A stretch of 36,596 bases of DNA from Thiomonas sp. FB-6 (GTDB taxonomy: Bacteria > Pseudomonadota > Gammaproteobacteria > Burkholderiales > Burkholderiaceae_C), in the NCBI RefSeq assembly GCF_000377645.1, contig NZ_KB898503.1:1-36596 (forward strand), given 5' to 3'. Positions within the stretch are counted from its first letter, which is position 1. Each line of letters opens with the position of its first letter. The notes below the pieces were generated by a model. The model saw only the letters and a program-made list of their open reading frames with translations, ran no database searches and was not told the DNA's origin. The position numbers and the translations under genes are program-made. Below, in pieces: positions 14,875 through 22,039 of the stretch.

Positions 14875-15612
14875 ATGATCAAGGAACACACGCTCAACCA
14901 ACTGCGCGAGCTGCGCCTGGACGGCATGGTCCACGCCCTGACCGACCAGGCCAGCAGCACGGCGGCCGCCGCGCTGGGCTTCGACGAGCGGCTCACGCTG
15001 CTCGTGCAAAGCGAGATCGTCTGGCGCGACGACCGCCGCTTGCAGCGCCTGCTCAAAGCCGCCAAGCTCAAGGTCTCCGCGGCCTGCGTGGAGGACATCA
15101 ACTGGCGCGTCAGCCGCGGCCTGGACCGCCACCTCGTCGCCAACCTGGCCGGCGGCGACTGGCTGCGCCACGCGCAGAATTTGCTCATCACGGGCGCCAC
15201 CGGTTGCGGCAAGACGTGGTTGGGTTGCGCCCTGGCGCATCAGGCCGCGCGCTCGGGCTTCAGCGTGCTGTACACGCGTGCCGGGCGCCTGTTCGACGAG
15301 CTGCAGGTCGCCCACGGCGACGGCAGCTATGCCCGGCGCATGACGCAGCTGGCCAAGCTTGATTTGCTGCTGATTGACGATTTCGCGATCGCGCCTATGG
15401 GTGCGGCCGAGCGCAACGACCTGCTGGAGCTGCTCGACGACCGCGTCGGCAGCCGCTCCACGCTGATCACCAGCCAGCTTCCGGTGAAGGCCTGGCATAC
15501 CTACCTCGACGACCCCACGCTGGCCGACGCCATCCTCGATCGCATTGTGCACAGCAGCCACAAGATCGAGCTCAAAGGCCCATCGCTGCGCGAGAAGGAC
15601 AAAGACCAATGA
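14875..15612 (+). CDS. istB: IS21-family helper ATPase IstB
   Basis: A 245-residue DnaC/IstB-type AAA+ ATPase. The N-terminal helical region (TLNQLRELRLDGMVHALTDQ) precedes the ATPase domain with Walker A GATGCGKTWLG (near residue 106) and Walker B LDLLLIDDFAI (near 160), then sensor-1 LITSQLPVKAWH and an Asp-Arg finger region ILDRIVHSS. It assists IstA in target selection and strand transfer. GAAGGAGATG lies just upstream of the ATG, and the gene is cotranscribed with istA. The length is normal and no damage is seen. Confidence 0.95.
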   Translation: MIKEHTLNQLRELRLDGMVHALTDQASSTAAAALGFDERLTLLVQSEIVWRDDRRLQRLLKAAKLKVSAACVEDINWRVSRGLDRHLVANLAGGDWLRHAQNLLITGATGCGKTWLGCALAHQAARSGFSVLYTRAGRLFDELQVAHGDGSYARRMTQLAKLDLLLIDDFAIAPMGAAERNDLLELLDDRVGSRSTLITSQLPVKAWHTYLDDPTLADAILDRIVHSSHKIELKGPSLREKDKDQ

Positions 15613-15755
15613 AGACCGAGACCGCCACCGTGCACGTCGCCGAACACGCCTTACCCACGGCGGCGGCCGGTCCGTCGCAAGCGCCGTCCGCCGCCGTGGA
15701 TAAGGCTGCGCAGAACCCCATCACGAAACGCTTCGCGACAGCCGTTTCAGGCTGA
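15609..15755 (+). CDS. Possible small IS-borne ORF overlapping istB stop
   Basis: ATGA overlap: the ATG at 15609 lies in the istB stop region and opens 48 codons (MKTETATVHVAEHALPTAAA..., rich in Ala, Thr and Pro) ending inside the right-end repeat at 15755. Coupling by overlap is plausible, but I recognise no domain and the composition is what GC-rich filler would give. It may be only a read-through frame. Confidence 0.25.
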   Translation: MKTETATVHVAEHALPTAAAGPSQAPSAAVDKAAQNPITKRFATAVSG

Positions 15756-15876
15756 TCGTGGACGACTGACTAATATTGAACCCATCGCTTGCGCGCACCC
15801 CCGGCGCGTCCTCGATCGCGCTGAAACGCCGTCCACGATCAGACTGAAACAGGCGTCCACGATCGCTGAAATGCGC

Positions 15877-16338
15877 AGACGTCACACCGGTCATCAGCGA
15901 CCGCATGGCTGGCACCGGCAGCGAGCTCGCGCTGTAGACATCCGCTCAGCGCGCCGACGATGCCGGCGACCGTCGGGTGCAGTATTCCGGGCGCCGCCCG
16001 TCAGGCGGTGCAATGCCCGTTTGCCCAATCGTCAGCCTTTGGGCCAACGTCGTCACCTCGGCCGGAACAGCCCTTGGGCATGATCAACTGTGACGATCGC
16101 TATGTATGGGCCAGCGGTCATCGGCAACAACCGGGGCCTGAGCGTAGGCTTCCAGCGCCTGCGAACTGGCGCTCTGGGCCCTGAGGCGCCACACGTCGAC
16201 GTAATCGCGTGCCTTAAAGTTCTCGCTTGTGCGCGGACACAGCCATCTGGAGGACGATCACAGCGGAGCACACGCGTCGGTGGGGGGACCTCATGCCGAT
16301 TGAGGCGAGGAGCACGGGCAAAGGCTGGATCTGGTGGA
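15877..16338. other. About 460 bases without a recognisable gene
   Basis: Between the IS21 right end and the stop of the HEPN-motif gene, short frames exist on both strands but none has a recognisable domain. A rightward 212-codon frame from 16090 runs opposite the HEPN-motif gene and is treated as its shadow. The first bases should be the flank originally interrupted by the IS21 element; they do not continue the IS256 transposase. Confidence 0.4.
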
Positions 16339-17691
16339 TCAGACAGGCTCAAGGAGATCAACACAAGAAACGGCGGTCTGCCTGTTGATCAGTGCGATCG
16401 ACAGGTCGGCTCGAGCGACCAGCTCAAGCGGTCGTGCGGCCTGCACATAGCGCCCGTGTGTAATGCGGTCTATGCCGGCGCCAGCGAGCCGCGCTACGGT
16501 TCGCAGACTCGCTTTCAGCGCCACGCTATTAAGCCGTCCACCATGGAGAATGAGATTGCGCTGACGATAGAGGCGATGGAACGCCTCGGCGATCGCTTCC
16601 TTGATCGTCGTGAGCTCCGACGACGGATCCTGCAAAAGCTTTCGTACGCGTGCCACTGCGGCCTTATCGGCCCATGCCTGCATGGTGGGGAATTGGTTTT
16701 GCAGGATCAACTGTGCTGTAGCACGTGAACGTTCGCGATTAGAGGCTAGACCGGCAAGCTGTGCGGCCACCGCGGCGTCTGCTTCCGCTGCCCGATAGGA
16801 CAGAGCGGTCAGTTCTGCGCGCGGGAATGAACATGCGACGAGAACCGCCAGGTTGTCAGCAGCCGTTGCGCGGTCGCCGGGATCTGCCAATAGGCCTTCG
16901 ATCGCACCCCACCCGCCGGCGATTGCCGCGGGCGGAGAACTCTCATCAAGATGCGCCAACAGTTCGATCGCAGCATCCAAACTATCGCTCGGGGTCACGG
17001 AGAATATGCGCCCCTCGCGATCCAGCTCCTTGACCCTGACGCCCCGAGATTCGCTAGCGTGCCTCACGCGTTGTGGGTCGCCGGCGACCCATAGCCAGGG
17101 CAGCCGTTCAAGTGGCTTGCCGAGCGCGATGCGCGCGCGAGCCGCGAATCGGTCGGAAATCTCGCGTGCCGCCTGCGCTGCACCGGTTCCGTCTCTAGCT
17201 TCGACGGAGAGAAGGATGCCGACAGACGCCCTGACATCTGAGGTGTCGAACCCATGCGCAGTGAGCCAGCCGGTCACGGCGCGGCCCTGAAGCCAATCTC
17301 CCGGAATGCCATGCGCGAGCGTTGGCTTGCGTCGGAACGCCAGCAGCACTTCGAAGGAGCGTGGAGGACTGCGCGTCAGCTCAGCATGCAGATCCTCGCA
17401 AATGTCGGCGAGCATCACACCATGCGCCGACGTATTGTGGCGCCGGATGAGGCCATGAAGATGCTCGGATGAGAAGCCAGCATCAAGCATATGCGAGGCG
17501 ATGCTGCGTCCGAAGCGCTCGACCGTAAAGTTCGGCGTCGTCACGACCCTGGCCCACCGTTGCATGTAGCTCGCCTCCAACAGCTCGGCGACCTGGGCCA
17601 CGGCGTAGTGCGCCGGTCCGTCTGCCTTGGGAACGTTCGTGATCTGTTGGCGAAGGTGCCCCTTCTCTGCCGTGCTAAGCGCAGGGTCCAA
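16339..17691 (-). CDS. Large HEPN-motif protein, main (C-terminal) part
   Basis: From a TTG at 17689-17691 the frame encodes 450 residues with no signal peptide or membrane segment. Near residue 376 it has RQRNLILHGG, the R-N-x3-H motif (R378, N379, H383) at the core of HEPN RNases and ApeA-type C-terminal domains, inside helices FHRLYRQRNLIL and SVALKASLRTVARLAGAG. The rest is mainly helical and unrecognised. In the same frame the upstream 68 codons (17701-17907) are separated only by one TGA and three sense codons, so this is probably the bulk of a ~520-residue protein split by a nonsense change. HEPN proteins often act in anti-phage defence; that role is inferred. The neighbours are mobile elements. 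Confidence 0.6.
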   Translation of the reverse strand: MDPALSTAEKGHLRQQITNVPKADGPAHYAVAQVAELLEASYMQRWARVVTTPNFTVERFGRSIASHMLDAGFSSEHLHGLIRRHNTSAHGVMLADICEDLHAELTRSPPRSFEVLLAFRRKPTLAHGIPGDWLQGRAVTGWLTAHGFDTSDVRASVGILLSVEARDGTGAAQAAREISDRFAARARIALGKPLERLPWLWVAGDPQRVRHASESRGVRVKELDREGRIFSVTPSDSLDAAIELLAHLDESSPPAAIAGGWGAIEGLLADPGDRATAADNLAVLVACSFPRAELTALSYRAAEADAAVAAQLAGLASNRERSRATAQLILQNQFPTMQAWADKAAVARVRKLLQDPSSELTTIKEAIAEAFHRLYRQRNLILHGGRLNSVALKASLRTVARLAGAGIDRITHGRYVQAARPLELVARADLSIALINRQTAVSCVDLLEPV

Positions 17692-17700
17692 GCCAGCTTT

Positions 17701-17907
17701 TCATTGAAGGGCGCTGCAGATTTTGCGGACTGCCCCATCACTGAGCGTTCCTTCACGCAACACTGCACACGCCTCGTGTAGTTCATGCAGTCCGAGGACC
17801 AAGCCGATGCTCCAGAGCGATCGATTCCAAGGCGGTGGGTTGGGCGAGAGAAATTCGAGTAGCCGGCCCAGGGCCAAGGCGTCTTGCGGATTGACAGAAG
17901 TGAGCAC
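17701..17907 (-). CDS. N-terminal part of the HEPN-motif protein, before an in-frame TGA
   Basis: A GTG at 17905-17907, after an in-frame TAG, opens 68 codons: LTSVNPQDALALGRLLEFLS, then PNPPPWNRSLWSIGLVLGLH, ELHEACAVLREGTLSDGAVR and KICSALQ, then TGA. The next codons, KAGLDPALSTAEKGHLRQQ, continue naturally in the same frame, so both pieces look like one helical protein broken by CAA-TGA-AAA. No good ribosome-binding site precedes either the GTG or the TTG beyond the stop. It could instead be a real small protein translationally coupled to the larger one across 9 bases. A sequencing error at 17701-17703 is also possible. Confidence 0.5.
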   Translation of the reverse strand: MLTSVNPQDALALGRLLEFLSPNPPPWNRSLWSIGLVLGLHELHEACAVLREGTLSDGAVRKICSALQ

Positions 17908-17976
17908 GATGTCGTACTATTGCGACCAAGGCTTTCGATGCCAACAGTCTAAGGGGCAATGACCCGCTGACGCGAG

Positions 17977-17992
17977 AGAACTTAAAAGTTCT
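17977..17992. promoter_or_regulatory. Palindrome upstream of the HEPN-motif gene
   Basis: AGAACTT (17977-17983), AA, AAGTTCT (17986-17992) is a perfect 7-bp inverted repeat, 70 bases before the GTG at 17907. It is A/T-rich in a GC-rich setting, so it could be an operator or part of a promoter for the HEPN-motif gene. No clear -35/-10 pair was fixed. Confidence 0.35.
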
Positions 17993-18022
17993 TACGCCCT
18001 GCGGCTCTGCGCCCCAACCTTC

Positions 18023-18050
18023 AATCGGCCCTGCACATGCAGGGCCGATT
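18023..18050. terminator. Strong 13-bp perfect hairpin
   Basis: AATCGGCCCTGCA (18023-18035) and TGCAGGGCCGATT (18038-18050) are exact reverse complements around CA; TCATTT follows on the plus strand. It has the form of an intrinsic terminator working rightward, yet no rightward gene ends here. It may end an unannotated small RNA starting near 17960, block read-through into the HEPN-motif gene from the right, or be left from a mobile element. Confidence 0.6.
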
Positions 18051-18275
18051 TCATTTCGACAGGTGTCGCGACTTAGACGCCCTGGCCATGGTTCTACTGT
18101 CCAACGTGACGGTGTTCGGCAGGGCGATCGCGCAACAACCGGCACTAAGAGACTTCAGGGACTTTCTCCTCGCGCGGATGCTGACAGTCAAGTTGGGCGA
18201 ACCGTCGCCTATCGATGCGACTCCCGACATCCCATTGACCAGCAACGCCCACCTTCTCCTGGTGCCGCACCCTCA

Positions 18276-18409
18276 GGTGCGGTCACGGCCCGCACGCGGG
18301 CGCGGCTTCAGTTGCAAGGATGCCTGCTGCGCCACGACATTCGCTACCCCGGCAAGACGGCGTGGACCAAGACCATTGGGCGCCGGCTGGCAACAGTGGG
18401 CTTCGAGGT
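18276..18409 (+). pseudogene. IS110-family transposase fragment
   Basis: About 45 codons read AVTARTRARLQLQGCLLRHD, then IRYPGKTAWTKTIGRRLATVGFE. This matches the segment of IS110-type (DEDD/serine) transposases where a R.RaqlqLk.fLLRhg.rYpGkt.Wt motif leads toward the central coiled part. Both ends of the gene are missing. The surrounding 17908-18776 interval otherwise holds no recognisable gene, apart from a weak leftward frame at 18526-18780. Confidence 0.65.
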
Positions 18410-18525
18410 AAGTCGATCACGGGGCCTCAATCTTCTGGCGGTTTGACCGGTCGGACCTCAGGAGACTGGTCGTCGGCCAAAGCGAGCACTGGCCGCCGCG
18501 TGTGGCAACGACGGCAATGGGATGG

Positions 18526-18780
18526 TCAGGCGTCACTGAGGCGGTCCGCCTCTGAGCGGCTTCGTTCCGCGCTGGCCGGGCGCATCTCATGCCCCTTGCG
18601 CATAGCGGTGTCACTTGGTTCTCGAAGTGAGGTACAGACGTCGACGCGGAAGCCAATTCGCTGCATCATCGGCGGGACGCCCTTATCGTCGCCATGCAGC
18701 ATGATATTCGCGGGGCGCAACGCAAACTCAAGCCTTGGCGCCATGCGCTCGATGTGCTTCAGCTGGCACGTCGCGCTCAC
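18526..18780 (-). CDS. Weak ORF after the LysR gene, unknown
   Basis: A GTG at 18778-18780 overlaps the LysR stop (GTGA) and opens 84 codons beginning SATCQLKHIERMAPRLEFAL and RPANIMLHGDDKGVPPMMQR. The first 65 residues look protein-like (regular hydrophobic spacing) and the overlap suggests coupling, but I recognise no family and the last 20 residues are Arg/Ser/Glu-rich as in random frames. It may be a fragment or an accident. Confidence 0.25.
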   Translation of the reverse strand: MSATCQLKHIERMAPRLEFALRPANIMLHGDDKGVPPMMQRIGFRVDVCTSLREPSDTAMRKGHEMRPASAERSRSEADRLSDA

Positions 18781-19682
18781 CCGCCCGCGAGCAAGTGGCG
18801 TAGATCGATCCCGCGAATCAGCTCGATGGTCTCTCGCACAAGGCGCGTGGCCGGGCGCGCATGGGGAACCGCCAACACCAACCGGTTGCGGATCTCCGGG
18901 TGGGAAATGCGCGCGCTGCGCAAGCCGACGTGCTGTCCGTCGGCGGCGCGCACTGAGCTCTGGGGCAGCACCGAGTAGCCGAGCCCGCGCGCCACGAGCG
19001 CCAGAGCTGTTTGCACCGCTCCGACCTCGGCGACCACTTTCAGCTCGATCCCCAGTGGCCGCACCTTGGCCTCGACTAGGTTACGGATCGCATTGGGGGC
19101 GCTGGGCAGCACCAGGGGATAGTCGCTGAGTTCGCGCAGCGCAAGCTTCGCGGGCAGCTCGGGCGCCTGTGGCGGGCCGATGAGCAGCAGGGGCTCGCGC
19201 AGCAACAGTTCTAGATCAAGGCGTGCGGAGTGATGGGGGTCGAACAGCACGGCGACGTCCAAGCGCCCGGCGATCAGCCCCTCCTGCAGCGAGTGGCTCA
19301 TGCCTTCGGCGATGGTGATCAGCGCGCGCGGGAAGCGCTCGCGGAATCCCTCGACCAGTGGGGCCGCCAGCAGAGGGGCCAGGCGCGGAGGCAGGCCGAC
19401 TAGCACCCTGCCGCGCGGGCTGATCTGCATCGAGCGTAGTTCGTTGCGCGCGACCTCCGCCTGCTCCAGCAGTGCCTTGGCATGTGCTAGCAGTGCCAGA
19501 CCTGCCTCCGTGGGAGCGACGCCACGCCCGGTTCGCTGCAGCAGGCGCTGGCCGAGGTCGGATTCGAGCTGCGCCAGGTGGCGGCTCAGACTGGGCTGGG
19601 CCAGTCCAATCTGCGCGGCGGCGCGACTGAAGCCACCGGCCTCCACCACTTGAACGAAATAGTGCAGCTTGAGTAGGTCCAC
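18777..19682 (-). CDS. LysR-family regulator beside the CoA-transferase genes
   Basis: A 301-residue LysR protein of normal length. The HTH (MDLLKLHYFVQVVEAGGFSR, AAAQIGLAQPSLSRHLAQLE, SDLGQRLLQRTGRGVAPTEA) is a textbook N-terminus; the PSLSRHLAQLE recognition helix and GVLVGLPPRLAPLL-type entry to the effector domain resemble the Nac/CynR/CatR group. The GTG at 19680-19682 is used because the HTH starts immediately; no ATG fits this frame. It lies 42 bases downstream of the CoA-transferase B subunit on the same strand and could be cotranscribed with it. Its target is unknown; a second regulator (IclR) heads this locus. Confidence 0.85.
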   Translation of the reverse strand: MDLLKLHYFVQVVEAGGFSRAAAQIGLAQPSLSRHLAQLESDLGQRLLQRTGRGVAPTEAGLALLAHAKALLEQAEVARNELRSMQISPRGRVLVGLPPRLAPLLAAPLVEGFRERFPRALITIAEGMSHSLQEGLIAGRLDVAVLFDPHHSARLDLELLLREPLLLIGPPQAPELPAKLALRELSDYPLVLPSAPNAIRNLVEAKVRPLGIELKVVAEVGAVQTALALVARGLGYSVLPQSSVRAADGQHVGLRSARISHPEIRNRLVLAVPHARPATRLVRETIELIRGIDLRHLLAGG

Positions 19683-19724
19683 GGTGCAATGCCTCGCTTA
19701 GCCCGGCCGCCGCGTACCCGGAAC

Positions 19725-20363
19725 TCAGGCCGGGTGCAGCGTCACCGCCGTGACGCGTTGCAGCGCTTCCAGGGTTCCCGGCTCAGCCAGTTCGAGCACA
19801 CGCAGTCCGCCGTCGGCGATCTCGAGCACGGCCAGATCGGTGTAGATGCGATTCACGCAACCAACCGCGGTCAGCGGGTAGCTGCACTCGCGCACGACTT
19901 TACAGTGCCCGTCCTTGCCCAGGTACTCCATCATCACCCAGGTGTTGCGGGCGCCTACCGCCAGATCCATCGCGCCGCCCACCGCAGGGATCGCTCCCGG
20001 CGCGCCGGTGTGCCAGTTGGCCAGGTCGCCGCGAGCGGAAACCTGGAAAGCTCCGAGCACGCAGTAGTTGATGTGCCCGCCGCGCATCATTGCGAAGCTG
20101 TCGGCGTGGTGGAAGAAGCAGGCTCCCGGCAGCGCGGTCACCGGCTGCTTGCCGGCGTTGATCAAGTCGGGGTCTTCCTGGCCCGGCGCGGGCGCAGGAC
20201 CCATGCCGAGAAGGCCGTTCTCGGTGTGCAGGATGATCTCCCGATTCGGGTCGACGTGGTTGGCCACCAGCGTAGGCAGGCCGATCCCAAGGTTGACCAC
20301 TGCGCCCTCGGGAATGTCGGCGGCCAGGCGCCGCGCCATCTGTTCACGCGTCCATTTCGGCAT
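19725..20363 (-). CDS. 3-oxoacid CoA-transferase, subunit B
   Basis: A 212-residue beta subunit of a two-chain CoA-transferase (PcaJ/ScoB/AtoA type). The catalytic glutamate is E48 in IILHTENGLLGMGP, the conserved SENG-type motif. VNLGIGLPTLVANHV near residue 23, FAMMRGGHINYCVLGAFQV and WMMEYLGKDG-like (NTWVMMEYLGKDGHCKVV) are standard landmarks. Such enzymes move CoA from succinyl-CoA to a 3-oxoacid such as 3-oxoadipate or acetoacetate. Its start overlaps the end of the A subunit by 20 bases, so the two are coupled. Gene symbols pcaJ or scoB cannot be separated by sequence alone. Confidence 0.9.
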   Translation of the reverse strand: MPKWTREQMARRLAADIPEGAVVNLGIGLPTLVANHVDPNREIILHTENGLLGMGPAPAPGQEDPDLINAGKQPVTALPGACFFHHADSFAMMRGGHINYCVLGAFQVSARGDLANWHTGAPGAIPAVGGAMDLAVGARNTWVMMEYLGKDGHCKVVRECSYPLTAVGCVNRIYTDLAVLEIADGGLRVLELAEPGTLEALQRVTAVTLHPA

Positions 20364-21048
20364 CTCGCCCTCCCGGAATGTGGTGTCGCGGCAGATGCAC
20401 GACGTGGTCGACGTAAAGGCCCGGCGTGACCACGCATTCGGGGTCGATGGCGCCGAGTTCGGCTACCTCGTGCACGGCGGCCACGGTCAGGCGCGCCGCG
20501 GCGGCCATGATCGGCCCGAAATTGCGCGCGGTCTTGCGATAGAGCAGATTGCCCCAGCGGTCGCCGCGCTCGGCCTGGATCAGCGCCAGGTCCGCGTGCA
20601 GCGGATACTCGAGCACGTACATGCGCCCGTCGATCTCGCGGGTTTCCTTGCCCTGGGCGAGCGTCGTGCCGTAGCCGGTGGGGGTGTAGAAGGCGCCGAT
20701 GCCGGCGCCCGCGGCGCGGATGCGCTCGGCCAGGTTGCCTTGCGGCACCAGTTCGAGTTCGATGCGCGCGCTGCGGTAGAGCTCGTCGAACACCCAGGAG
20801 TCGGTCTGGCGCGGAAAGGAGCACACGATCTTGCGCACGCGGCCCGCAGCGAGCAGCGCGGCCAGTCCTGTGGATCCGTTGCCGGCATTGTTGTTGACCA
20901 CCGTGAGGTCCCGCGCGCCATGCGCCAGCAGCGCGTCGATCAACTCCACCGGCTGGCCGGCGCTGCCGAAGCCGCCGATCATCACAGTGGCGCCGTCGCG
21001 CACGGACTGCAGCGCCGCCTCGGCCGAGGTGGCGAACTTGTCGATCAT
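20344..21048 (-). CDS. 3-oxoacid CoA-transferase, subunit A
   Basis: The 234-residue alpha subunit matches PcaI/ScoA. The family signature GGFGSAGQPVELIDAL (residues 25-40) is complete; NNNAGNGSTGLAALL, VPQGNLAERIRAAGAG, FYTPTGYGT and ADLALIQAERGDRWGNLLYR follow in order. ATG 21048 is chosen, 7 bases after GGGGGT, because MIDKFATSAEAALQSVRDGA is the conserved start; a longer in-frame ATG would cross the operator at 21067-21103. It is divergent from IclR with the operators between. With subunit B it forms the active heterotetramer. The substrate may be 3-oxoadipate given the catabolic neighbours, but that is inference. Confidence 0.9.
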   Translation of the reverse strand: MIDKFATSAEAALQSVRDGATVMIGGFGSAGQPVELIDALLAHGARDLTVVNNNAGNGSTGLAALLAAGRVRKIVCSFPRQTDSWVFDELYRSARIELELVPQGNLAERIRAAGAGIGAFYTPTGYGTTLAQGKETREIDGRMYVLEYPLHADLALIQAERGDRWGNLLYRKTARNFGPIMAAAARLTVAAVHEVAELGAIDPECVVTPGLYVDHVVHLPRHHIPGGRDAEMDA

Positions 21049-21066
21049 CGGGACCCCCGGGGTAAA

Positions 21067-21103
21067 ATGTTCGAAATCCGAACATATGTTCGTTCCAAGA
21101 ACA
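21067..21103. promoter_or_regulatory. Two IclR-type palindromes between scoA-like and iclR genes
   Basis: ATGTTCG-N5-CGAACAT (21067-21085) is a perfect 7-bp inverted repeat. TGTTC-N7-GAACA (21087-21103) follows immediately; AACATATGTT sits between them. GTTCG...CGAAC repeats resemble known IclR-family operators. They fill the space between the divergent start codons (21048 and 21104), so IclR could control the transferase genes, itself and perhaps the rightward catabolic genes. The second palindrome touches the IclR start codon. Confidence 0.7.
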
Positions 21104-21934
21104 ATGTACCCCAGCACAAGCCGAATCTCAACGCACGACCATGCCGACGGCGCGCCCGTGCCGGGCGACGCCTACGTGCAGTCCTTCGCGCGAGGCATCG
21201 CGGTGATGCGCAGTTTCGGCGCGCAGTACCCGCGCCAGACCATGAGTCAGGTCGCGCAACGCACCGGTCTGACCCGCGCCGGCGCCAGGCGCATCCTGCT
21301 GACCCTGCAGCAACTGGGCTACGTGCGATGCGACGGGCGCTGGTTCGAACTCACCGCAAAGGTGCTGGATCTGGGCTTCGCCTACCTGAGCTCGCTCGAT
21401 CTGTGGCACCTGGCCGAGCCGCTGATGCAGGAGTTCTCGCGCGAGGTCGGCGAGTCGTGTTCGGCCGCCACGCTGGACGGACACGACATCGTCTACGTGC
21501 TGCGCGTGGCCTCGCACAAGATCATGTCCCTGAACCTCGGCGTGGGCAGCCGGCTGCCCGCGTGGTGCAGCTCGATGGGCCGGGTGCTGCTGGCCGGCCT
21601 CGGCGACGACGAGGTGGCCCGGCTGCTCGCGCAGGCACGGCCGCTGGCGCGCACTCCACGCACCGTGCACCAGCCGGACGCGCTGCTCGAGATCGTGCGC
21701 ACCGTGAGGCAGCAGGGCTGGGCACTGGTGGACGAGGAACTCGAGGAGGGGCTGATCTCGCTGGCGGTGCCGATCCGCGCGCGCGACGGTCGGGTGCTGG
21801 CCGCCATCAACGTCAGCGGCCAGGCCCGTCGCACCCCGCGCGCGGTGATGCTCGAGGCCATGCTGCCGCGCCTGCGGCACACCGCCGGCGCGATCGAGCA
21901 GTTACTGGCCTCGCGCTCCGGGCCGGGCGCATGA
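21104..21934 (+). CDS. IclR-family transcriptional regulator (PcaR/PobR-like)
   Basis: A 276-residue regulator. The winged helix is at about residues 25-85: YVQSFARGIAVMRSFGAQYP, TMSQVAQRTGLTRAGARRIL, LTLQQLGYVRCDGRWFELT. The IclR effector domain follows (LVLDLGFAYLSSLDLW-like segment, SCSAATLDGHDIVYVLRVAS, SRLPAWCSSMGRVLLAGL, GLISLAVPIRARDGRVLAAI). SFxRGLxVL and the AxCxSxGxxLLA pattern are typical of the PcaR/PobR/CatR-like subgroup that senses aromatic acids or oxoadipate. ATG 21104 directly follows a palindrome; a leader upstream is therefore very short. The longer open frame back to 20831 lies over the scoA-like gene and is not used. Confidence 0.9.
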   Translation: MYPSTSRISTHDHADGAPVPGDAYVQSFARGIAVMRSFGAQYPRQTMSQVAQRTGLTRAGARRILLTLQQLGYVRCDGRWFELTAKVLDLGFAYLSSLDLWHLAEPLMQEFSREVGESCSAATLDGHDIVYVLRVASHKIMSLNLGVGSRLPAWCSSMGRVLLAGLGDDEVARLLAQARPLARTPRTVHQPDALLEIVRTVRQQGWALVDEELEEGLISLAVPIRARDGRVLAAINVSGQARRTPRAVMLEAMLPRLRHTAGAIEQLLASRSGPGA

Positions 21935-22039
21935 CCACGCGCGCCTGCCTTGCGGCTTCAGCAGCCATTCGGTTGGAACATAGCTGATATAGGGCGTATG
22001 CGCTTTTTCGCGCATGACAAAGCCGGAAGAATGGGCGGC

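Larger units (their letters stand above)
13140..15876 (+). mobile_element. Complete IS21-family insertion sequence
   Basis: Outer ends are TGCGTATTTCAG at 13140 and its partner CTGAAATGCGCA at 15865-15876 (one mismatch). Between them are istA, istB and multiple subterminal repeats of the ATCGTGGACG type, direct at the left end and inverted at the right. The length, 2737 bp, is normal for the family. Left and right flanks (GACGAGAA and GACGTCAC) do not form a clean 4-8 bp target duplication, and the interrupted IS256 gene does not continue on the right, so at least one end has been rearranged since insertion. Both genes are intact, so the element may still be active. Confidence 0.9.

Noticed and set aside
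13216-15609. Leftward open frame of 797 codons
   Set aside because: It is antisense to istA and istB, which have full domains and normal length. High-GC codon bias makes long antisense frames here; its composition (Gly, Ala, Arg, Val, Gln, His) is typical of such a shadow.
16090-16728. Rightward open frame of 212 codons
   Set aside because: It overlaps the end of the HEPN-motif gene on the other strand and has no recognisable domain; most of its unique part is the gene-free interval.
20068-21987. Rightward open frame of 639 codons
   Set aside because: It overlaps both CoA-transferase subunits and the IclR gene in wrong phases and shows no domain.
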